NCBI GenBank assembly: GCA_001508595.1
Contig: LGHA01000053.1
Location: forward strand, 1 to 7,729
Source of the DNA: Anaerolineaceae bacterium 46_22
Lineage (GTDB): Bacteria; Chloroflexota; Anaerolineae; Anaerolineales; Anaerolineaceae
Length of the DNA: 7,729 bases
Reading direction: 5' to 3'
A program made the translations under genes and the position numbers. Positions 1 to 4,692 of this stretch are shown here, one piece after another (within the stretch, counting starts at the first letter, position 1; each line of letters starts with the position of its first letter). The notes beneath the pieces were generated by a model. That model made no database searches, was not told the DNA's origin, and saw only the letters and a program-made list of their open reading frames with translations.

Positions 1-174
1 TTTTTGATGGTTCAATCCCATAAAACGCGTAAAATCCGATATATTTGTGGGGAATCAGATTAGCTATTTCCCAGAAATTAGAGTTTTTTCACTAGAGTCC
101 ATATTATAATTTTATTTACACATAACCAGAAGAAGTCGAGATTAAAAAATCTAGATTGTGGTATTTTACAACTT

Positions 175-204
175 TTCACAGCAGATGATTATAATAATTA
201 TAAA
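175..204 (+). promoter_or_regulatory. Candidate sigma70 promoter of the R-M operon
   Basis: TTCACA at 175-180 matches five of six -35 consensus bases. TATAAA at 199-204 matches five of six -10 bases. The spacing is 18 bp. Transcription would start near 211, about 90 nt before the methyltransferase ATG. AT-rich DNA produces many chance -10 hexamers; the TATAAT copies at 105-110 and 190-195 have no well-spaced -35 partner. The assignment is therefore tentative. Confidence 0.4.
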
Positions 205-224
205 ATTTTAAACCAATAATCATC
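184..224. repeat. Nested inverted repeats, candidate operator
   Basis: GATGATTAT (184-192) and ATAATCATC (216-224) are perfect 9-bp inverted arms around a 23-nt centre. Nested in this is a second perfect palindrome, TTATAAT-A-ATTATAA (189-203). Both overlap the proposed -10 box and start point of the R-M operon, where a repressor or autoregulator would bind. Many R-M systems are controlled by a C protein or by the methyltransferase itself. No C gene is visible in this window. The function is inferred from position only, and low-complexity AT sequence makes chance palindromes more likely. Confidence 0.4.
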
Positions 225-298
225 CTACAACAACTTAGAACTACAATTTTAATAGTAAAGTCTTACATTTTGTAAACTAAAACAAAAAAAGGAATCTA

Positions 299-1258
299 AT
301 GACAATTAAAAAGTCCAACGAATTCGACAAGGATGCGGAAATAATTTATTTTCCCGGTGATGTGAATGATTTGGTTGAAAACATTCCAAATGAATTTGTT
401 CAGTTGGTCATAACATCTCCTCCTTATAACCTAGGCAAGGAATATGAAGATAAATTAAATTTAGATATTTACTTAAACCAACAAGAAAAAATAATAAAAG
501 AATGTGTAAGAATTCTTAAGCCCACAGGAAGCATCTGTTGGCAAGTGGGAAATTTTGTAGAAAACGGCGAGATCATACCTTTAGATATTTTATTATTTCC
601 AATATTTTCAAAATTAGGTCTTCATTTAAGAAACAGAATAATTTGGCATTTTGGACACGGACTCCATGCAAAAAATAGATTTTCCGGGAGATACGAAGTT
701 ATTTTGTGGTTCACAAAAACTGATGATTATGTATTTAATTTAGACCCTGTCCGTGTACCACAAAAATACCCTAAAAAAAGGCATTATAAAGGACCTAAAA
801 AAGGACAATTGTCTGGTAATCCTCTTGGTAAAAATCCTTCTGATATTTGGAATATCCCAAATGTAAAAGCTAATCATGTCGAAAAGACAAGCCATCCTTG
901 CCAGTTTCCCGTAGAATTGATTGAAAGATTAGTTTTATCATTAAGCAATGAGGGTGATTGGGTTTTTGACCCATTTATGGGTGTAGGATCAACAGCAATT
1001 GCAAGTTTGTTACACAATAGAAAATCTATAGGGGCTGAAATAATGAATGATTATGTGAAAATTGGTTGGAACAGAATAAAAAAAGCTGAAAGAGGGGAAT
1101 TAAAAATTCGTCCTATGGAAAGACCAATTTATGACCCGAATAATCCCGAATCCTATGTCCCTCCTCAAAAAATTAATATTAATTCAACTATTGAAATTTC
1201 ACAACAAAGGTTATTTGAAAAAAGGGAAAAATACGAGAGCGACGAAGAGGACGAATAA
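299..1258 (+). CDS. Type II DNA methyltransferase, beta class, probably N4-cytosine
   Basis: This 319-residue protein transfers a methyl group from S-adenosylmethionine to a base in the recognition site, protecting host DNA from the endonuclease encoded next. The catalytic motif IV, TSPPYN (residues 39-44), comes first. The SAM-binding motifs come near the C terminus: HPCQFP as motif X (199-204), VFDPFMGVGST as motif I (222-232) and GAEI as motif II (245-248). This IV-then-I order defines the beta class of the N6_N4_Mtase family. S-P-P-Y rather than D-P-P-Y favours N4-cytosine over N6-adenine, though not absolutely. The basic stretch at about 153-180 probably belongs to the target-recognition region. 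The protein ends in a very acidic tail (EDE). The ATG at 299 is preceded by AAAGGAA (288-294) with a 4-nt gap. Codon use is AT-biased, unlike the genes downstream. The methylated sequence cannot be read from the gene; its partner suggests a GATC-containing site. Confidence 0.9.
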   Translation: MTIKKSNEFDKDAEIIYFPGDVNDLVENIPNEFVQLVITSPPYNLGKEYEDKLNLDIYLNQQEKIIKECVRILKPTGSICWQVGNFVENGEIIPLDILLFPIFSKLGLHLRNRIIWHFGHGLHAKNRFSGRYEVILWFTKTDDYVFNLDPVRVPQKYPKKRHYKGPKKGQLSGNPLGKNPSDIWNIPNVKANHVEKTSHPCQFPVELIERLVLSLSNEGDWVFDPFMGVGSTAIASLLHNRKSIGAEIMNDYVKIGWNRIKKAERGELKIRPMERPIYDPNNPESYVPPQKININSTIEISQQRLFEKREKYESDEEDE

Positions 1259-1260
1259 TA

Positions 1261-1812
1261 ATGAATATAATTTACGAATATTCTCATCTCGGTGGATCAG
1301 AAATTTTACAAGTAAGATATCCCCAAATCAATAATGATATCTACGATGTAATATCCAAAGTCGAAGCCTTAAGACTTAAGAAGAGTAGAGAAAAATCGAT
1401 GATTGGGAAAATGCTATATTCTCCGAAAGATATGAATAATCAATTTAGAATGCAATTCCATTCATTAGGCTATAAGGAAATTAGGGACTATTACACGATA
1501 GAAATTCCAAATTATGCTGACACAATCTCGGGAGCATACAAGCAAATAGATTTTGTGAAGGAAAAAGTATTGGTTGAGGTCCAATTTGGCAAATACGCTT
1601 TCATGTTTTATGATATGGCAAAATTTCAATATTTCTTCAATGAAAACAAAGCTGATGTAGGGATTGAAATCGTACCCTGTCATCATCTTCAAAAAGAGAT
1701 GTCGTCCGGTGTTTCGTATGGGGAACAATTAGTTTATGATATAGAGAGATTGAAACGACATTTTCCAGCAGTCCCAGTTAAGATAATTTTGATAAATGCA
1801 GAAAGCAATTAA
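1261..1812 (+). CDS. Type II restriction endonuclease, BglII/BstYI family
   Basis: This 183-residue protein is predicted to cut unmethylated DNA at a short palindrome, as the restriction half of the module. The core at residues 96-113 follows BglII closely. It has IDF (Asp97), then LVEVQF with Glu106 and Gln108, giving D-x8-E-x-Q. That spacing matches BglII (Asp84, Glu93, Gln95), where Gln replaces the usual PD-(D/E)xK lysine. An upstream YSPKDMNNQ segment (53-61) and a Ser-rich SSGVSYGEQ loop (148-156) can also be aligned with BglII. BglII has Ser-Asn just after the EVQF core; here it is Gly110-Lys111. As I recall, BstYI (RGATCY) also has Lys there, so a BstYI-like specificity is possible. 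The ATG lies 2 nt after the methyltransferase stop. Its AGAGG (1246-1250) sits inside the upstream gene, so translation is probably coupled. The protein is somewhat shorter than BglII (about 223 residues) and BstYI (about 203) but looks intact. Confidence 0.85.
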   Translation: MNIIYEYSHLGGSEILQVRYPQINNDIYDVISKVEALRLKKSREKSMIGKMLYSPKDMNNQFRMQFHSLGYKEIRDYYTIEIPNYADTISGAYKQIDFVKEKVLVEVQFGKYAFMFYDMAKFQYFFNENKADVGIEIVPCHHLQKEMSSGVSYGEQLVYDIERLKRHFPAVPVKIILINAESN

Positions 1813-1830
1813 CTACTTAAGGAGAGCCCT

Positions 1831-2844
1831 GTGACAAAACCTTTAAAAATTGTGATCCCGATGGCCGGCTTTGGCACTCGTCTGCGCCCCCTCACCTGGA
1901 GCAAGCCAAAACCCCTGGTCTCGTTAGCCGGGAAAACCGTTCTGGACCACCTGCTGAATATGTTCCGCTCGGTACCTGATTTTAAATCAGCGGAATTTGT
2001 TTTCATCCTCGGCCCATCGATGGGCGACCAGATCCAGGATTACGTTGCCAAACACTACCCCGACTGGCATGTGGACTACGCTGTTCAGCCAGAGATGAAA
2101 GGACAATCGGACGCCTACTGGCAAGCACGTGAATATCTTCATGGGCCAATGCTGATGGCTTTTTCGGACACTCTGATCGAAGCTGACTTTTCCTTCCTCG
2201 ACCAAGAGAAAAGCGACTGCATTGCCTGGGTCAAGCCTGTGCCGGACCCCAGGCGCTTTGGCGTCGCAGAACTTGATGACGCCGGCGCGGTGACCAGGCT
2301 GATTGAGAAACCTCAGAACATGGATAATAACCTCGCTTTGGTGGGATGCTATTATTTCAAGGAGTCTGAAGACTTGATTTCTGCCATTACAAAGCAAATT
2401 GAAGATGAAATCACCCTTAAAGCAGAATATTACCTGGCAGACGCCATCAACATTCTCCTGGACAGGGGGATCAAAATGCGGACGGAAAACGTGGAAACCT
2501 GGCTGGACGCCGGCACACCGGATGCCCTGCACGAAACGAACCGCTACCTTCTGTCACACGGCCGCGACAACACCAATGAATTGGGGTCACTCGAAGACAC
2601 TCAAATCATTCCACCGGTCTTCATCCACCCCGGCGCGAAGGTCAGCCATTCTATGATCGGGCCGAACACTTCCATCGGCGAGGGCGCTTTAATCCAGGGC
2701 AGCACCATCAAGGACTCAATCATCGCCTCCGGAGCAAAGGTCACAAACAGCAGGTTAGAAACCTCTCTGCTGGGACATGACGTCACTGTGACGGGTCTGT
2801 CAGGGAAGTTTAACCTGGGAGATGACTCAACTGCTTCAAGTTAA
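1831..2844 (+). CDS. Sugar-1-phosphate nucleotidylyltransferase with C-terminal beta-helix
   Basis: This 337-residue enzyme should couple an NTP and a sugar-1-phosphate to an NDP-sugar plus pyrophosphate, feeding cell-surface polysaccharide or other glycan synthesis in the cytoplasm. The N-terminal Rossmann-like NTP_transferase domain shows the GFGTRLRP loop (residues 13-20) and KPKPLV (25-30). It also has QPEMKGQSDA (87-96), FSDT with a likely metal-binding Asp113, FGVAEL (143-148), EKP (159-161) and WLDAGTPDA (224-232) as in RmlA-type enzymes. From about 255 onward, hexapeptide-like turns (IHPGAKV, IGPNTSIGEGALIQG) form a short left-handed beta-helix, as in long RmlA-like or GlmU-like proteins. 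The exact sugar and nucleotide cannot be decided. The GTG start follows GGAG (1821-1824) with a 6-nt gap. The gene has normal host-like codon use. It lies 18 bp after the acquired endonuclease gene, with no obvious promoter in that gap, so it may be read from the R-M operon or from a promoter inside it. Confidence 0.88.
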   Translation: MTKPLKIVIPMAGFGTRLRPLTWSKPKPLVSLAGKTVLDHLLNMFRSVPDFKSAEFVFILGPSMGDQIQDYVAKHYPDWHVDYAVQPEMKGQSDAYWQAREYLHGPMLMAFSDTLIEADFSFLDQEKSDCIAWVKPVPDPRRFGVAELDDAGAVTRLIEKPQNMDNNLALVGCYYFKESEDLISAITKQIEDEITLKAEYYLADAINILLDRGIKMRTENVETWLDAGTPDALHETNRYLLSHGRDNTNELGSLEDTQIIPPVFIHPGAKVSHSMIGPNTSIGEGALIQGSTIKDSIIASGAKVTNSRLETSLLGHDVTVTGLSGKFNLGDDSTASS

Positions 2845-2856
2845 ACTTTCCAGGAA

Positions 2857-2886
2857 ACTGAGATTGCGATCACCTTTACTGAGATT
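2857..2886. repeat. Tandem 9-mer, two copies 21 bp apart
   Basis: ACTGAGATT occurs at 2857-2865 and again at 2878-2886, exactly two DNA helical turns apart. The pair lies just upstream of the -35 box of the next promoter, at about -75 and -54 from the predicted start. This is where a transcription activator could bind as two copies on one face of the helix. The copies are seen directly. The regulatory role is inferred, and no regulator gene is nearby. Confidence 0.35.
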
Positions 2887-2900
2887 AAGAAGAAAATTTG

Positions 2901-2929
2901 TTGACCCACCGGAGGGATGCGGTTATCAT
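2901..2929 (+). promoter_or_regulatory. Sigma70-type promoter for the DUF6504-aminotransferase unit
   Basis: TTGACC at 2901-2906 (five of six consensus) and TATCAT at 2924-2929 (five of six) are separated by the ideal 17 bp. Transcription would begin near 2936 and give a leader of about 35 nt with a Shine-Dalgarno AGGA at 2959-2962. It lies in the only sizeable gap between the nucleotidylyltransferase and the next gene. The DUF6504-like gene and the aminotransferase therefore probably form their own transcription unit. Confidence 0.65.
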
Positions 2930-2970
2930 TTCGCCAGGAACGTGCAGGATAAAACTGCAGGACATTAAAA

Positions 2971-3198
2971 ATGAGCAGGGTTGAATCTTATGCGGGCAGC
3001 AGCTATCCAGAACACCCTCGCGCTTTTGTCTGGAAAGAACAGCGATACCAGGTTCAGGAAATTATCTCCCGATCACGGGACCCGGAAGGATTGCGGTTTC
3101 TGGTGCGCTGTGCCCCTGGCGATGCTCTGTTTGACCTCTACTATCAAATCGAAGATGATGATTGGCAAATTCAACCAAAAGGATTTGCTGCAAACTAA
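2971..3198 (+). CDS. Small DUF6504-like protein of unknown function
   Basis: This 75-residue, acidic, soluble protein has no signal peptide or membrane segment. Its HPRAFVWKEQRYQV stretch (residues 15-28), the FDLYY strand (54-58) and the final Trp65 resemble the pattern of the small DUF6504 family, recalled from memory and not searched. The family looks like a compact beta-rich domain without a known activity. The ATG is preceded by AGGA (2959-2962) at 8 nt and lies downstream of a strong promoter. An overlapping plus-strand reading frame (2981-3256) has no such support and is taken as a shadow. The aminotransferase follows after 39 bp and is probably co-transcribed, but that does not by itself reveal a function. 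Confidence 0.72.
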   Translation: MSRVESYAGSSYPEHPRAFVWKEQRYQVQEIISRSRDPEGLRFLVRCAPGDALFDLYYQIEDDDWQIQPKGFAAN

Positions 3199-3237
3199 GG
3201 AAATTCTAAACACTCACCAACCAGTACAGGAGAATGA

Positions 3238-4398
3238 ATGCCCAAAAGTTATTTAAACAAAACTGTCAGCGCCTTGAAGCCCTCAGGCATCCGTAAATTT
3301 TTTGACATCGCTGCCACCATGGATGATGTGATTTCCCTGGGGATTGGCGAACCGGATTTCACCACCCCCAGGCCAATCATTGATGCCGGCATCCGTGCCC
3401 TGGAAAGGGGCGAAACCCATTACACCTCTAATCACGGTATTATGGAACTGCGCCAGAAAATTGCTGAACATCTTGAAGGTCTATACGGCGTGCATTATGA
3501 CCCGGCTACGGAAATCGTCGTGACAGTTGGCGTTTCTGAAGCCCTTTACCTGACTTTCTCAGCCATTCTGGATCCGGGAGACGAGGTTATCATCCCAACC
3601 CCTTGTTTTGTCTCCTACCAGGCTGAGGTGGAACTGGCTGGCGGAAAACCGGTTGAGGTTTTCACAAATATGGAGGATGACTTTCAGCCCGACCCTGCCG
3701 TGATCGAAAAGGCGATCACCCCTAGGACAAAAGCGATTTTGCTGGGCTACCCAAACAACCCCACGGGCGCAGTCGCAAGCCGTGAAACCCTTGAAGCCAT
3801 CGGAAAAATCGCAGAAATGCACGACATACTGGTGATCTCAGATGAAATATATGACCGCCTGGTCTATGACCACGAATTTGTATGCTTCCCATCTATAGAC
3901 GGCATGCAAGAGCGGACTGTTCTCTTGGGCGGCTTTTCAAAAAGCTACGCCATGACCGGCTGGCGAATCGGCTATGCCGCGGGACCAGCAGACATCATCA
4001 AAGGCCTGGTTCGCATTCACCAGTATTCGGTCATGTCTGCTCCGACCATGTCACAGTACGGGGCGCTGGAAGCATTACGGCTTGGCGAACCCTACCTTCA
4101 AGACATGCTCAAGGAATATAACCGCCGTCGAATAATGATCCACCAGGGATTGAATGATTTGGGCTTGCCAACCTTTGAGCCTCACGGCGCATTTTATGCA
4201 TTCCCGAGCATTCACAACACCGGGCTGACTGACGAAGCCTTTGCAGAAAAGCTTCTGCTGGAAGAAAAAGTTGCCGTGGTACCAGGCTCTGCCTTCGGCA
4301 AGGCAGGTACCGGCTTCTTGAGATTGTCTTATGCCACCAACTATGAGCTGATTGAACAGGCTTTAGAAAGAATTGGGCATTTCTTGAAAAGAATTTAG
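3238..4398 (+). CDS. PLP-dependent aminotransferase, class I/II (aspartate/aromatic type)
   Basis: This 386-residue cytosolic fold-type I enzyme moves an amino group between an amino acid and a 2-oxo acid using pyridoxal phosphate. The key residues of aspartate aminotransferases are all visible. They are Asn174 in YPNNPTG (171-177), Asp202 and Tyr205 in SDEIYD, the Schiff-base Lys235 in GFSKSYAMTGWRIGY, Arg243 for the phosphate, and Arg362 in RLSY for the substrate carboxylate. ISLGIGEPDF (32-41) and the HYTSNHG segment (61-67) are typical of the thermophile/Bacillus subgroup, which includes aspartate, aromatic and N-acetyl-diaminopimelate aminotransferases. The substrate therefore cannot be fixed. 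The length is normal for the family. AGGAG (3228-3232) lies 5 nt before the chosen ATG. Another ATG four bases upstream is out of frame. It sits 39 bp after the DUF6504-like gene in the same likely operon, and a terminator follows. Confidence 0.92.
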   Translation: MPKSYLNKTVSALKPSGIRKFFDIAATMDDVISLGIGEPDFTTPRPIIDAGIRALERGETHYTSNHGIMELRQKIAEHLEGLYGVHYDPATEIVVTVGVSEALYLTFSAILDPGDEVIIPTPCFVSYQAEVELAGGKPVEVFTNMEDDFQPDPAVIEKAITPRTKAILLGYPNNPTGAVASRETLEAIGKIAEMHDILVISDEIYDRLVYDHEFVCFPSIDGMQERTVLLGGFSKSYAMTGWRIGYAAGPADIIKGLVRIHQYSVMSAPTMSQYGALEALRLGEPYLQDMLKEYNRRRIMIHQGLNDLGLPTFEPHGAFYAFPSIHNTGLTDEAFAEKLLLEEKVAVVPGSAFGKAGTGFLRLSYATNYELIEQALERIGHFLKRI

Positions 4399-4477
4399 CC
4401 AGGGAAATAATGCATGGTTTTCAATTATTGGTAAATCAATTGAATAGTTAATTAAAATTATTGATCCTGACCCAAAG

Positions 4478-4508
4478 TCCCTTCTCTAACAGGAAGGGAT
4501 TTTTCTTT
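4478..4508 (+). terminator. Intrinsic terminator after the aminotransferase gene
   Basis: TCCCTTC (4478-4484) pairs perfectly with GAAGGGA (4493-4499) around an 8-nt loop. The stem is followed at once by TTTTTCTTT (4500-4508). This is a classic Rho-independent terminator on the plus strand, about 80 nt past the aminotransferase stop codon. Confidence 0.8.
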
Positions 4509-4556
4509 CCGCGTTATAGGCTTGGGAAAATGTGGGTTGTAAGTTTTTAAGTTGAA

Positions 4557-4581
4557 GGTGCAGTGAAAATCGCACTGCACC
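4557..4581. repeat. Perfect palindrome, possible dispersed REP/MITE-like element
   Basis: GGTGCAGTG (4557-4565) and CACTGCACC (4573-4581) form a perfect 9-bp stem with a 7-nt loop. Neither strand has a T-tract next to it, so it is a poor terminator. Read on the minus strand it begins TAGGGTGCAGTGCG, which resembles intergenic palindromes of the TAGGGTGC...GCACC kind found in many copies in various bacterial genomes. That resemblance is from memory, and only one copy is seen in this window. Confidence 0.55.
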
Positions 4582-4657
4582 CTACAAACACAACAAAGCA
4601 CCCACTTTAAAACCAACATACAGCACTTGCAATATTCATATCAAGATCACCCAATAA

Positions 4658-4686
4658 TTGACGAATCCATTTAACTTGAATACACT
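4658..4686 (+). promoter_or_regulatory. Promoter of the transglutaminase gene, probably giving a leaderless mRNA
   Basis: TTGACG (4658-4663, five of six consensus) and TACACT (4681-4686, four of six, keeping the key T, A and final T) are 17 bp apart. The -10 box ends 6 nt before the GTG start codon at 4693. Transcription would therefore begin at or within a base or two of the start codon. This agrees with the absence of any Shine-Dalgarno sequence before that codon. Confidence 0.55.
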
Positions 4687-4692
4687 TTTAAT

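Larger units (their letters stand above)
1..298. other. AT-rich non-coding region upstream of the R-M operon
   Basis: No convincing gene is seen here on either strand. Plus-strand frame 1 is open from the window edge to a TAG at 61-63 (20 codons). That could be the tail of an upstream gene but is equally likely by chance. The region contains several TATAAT-like hexamers (105-110, 190-195, 199-204), a perfect 10-bp palindrome at 148-157 (AATCTAGATT), the dyad at 184-224, and a small inverted repeat TTACA-TTT-TGTAA at 263-275. It most probably holds the promoter and control sites of the R-M operon. Confidence 0.5.
1..1812. other. AT-rich restriction-modification island
   Basis: This segment is sharply richer in A+T than everything downstream. 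Counting by eye gives 17 G+C of 60 at 1021-1080 and 37 of 60 at 2221-2280. Its genes use AAA, AAT, ATT and AGA codons heavily, whereas the downstream genes favour CGC, CTG and GCC. The composition changes within about 20 bp after the endonuclease stop. R-M modules are well known to move horizontally, so the simplest reading is an acquired island whose right boundary lies near 1812-1820. No integrase, transposase, tRNA or terminal repeat marks its ends. The left boundary is outside the window or unresolved. Confidence 0.7.

Noticed and set aside
1..63. Open plus-strand frame of 20 codons from the window edge to a TAG
   Set aside because: It is too short to separate from chance and has no recognisable motif. 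It could be the tail of an upstream gene, but nothing supports this.
105..110. Perfect TATAAT as a promoter -10 box
   Set aside because: No -35 element is found at 15-19 bp. Such hexamers are expected in this AT-rich stretch.
1987..2532. Long minus-strand open frame (181 codons) opposite the nucleotidylyltransferase
   Set aside because: It lies wholly inside a strongly supported gene on the other strand, resembles no known family and has no ribosome-binding site. It is a codon-bias shadow.
2981..3256. Plus-strand frame of 91 codons overlapping the DUF6504-like gene
   Set aside because: It runs into the aminotransferase start, lacks a well-placed Shine-Dalgarno and has no family pattern. The 2971 frame has both.
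4422..4660. CAATTATTG (4422-4430) and its complement CAATAATTG (4652-4660) flanking the intergenic region
   Set aside because: The 9-mers are pure low-complexity AT sequence and far apart, with no transposase gene or target duplication. Probably chance.
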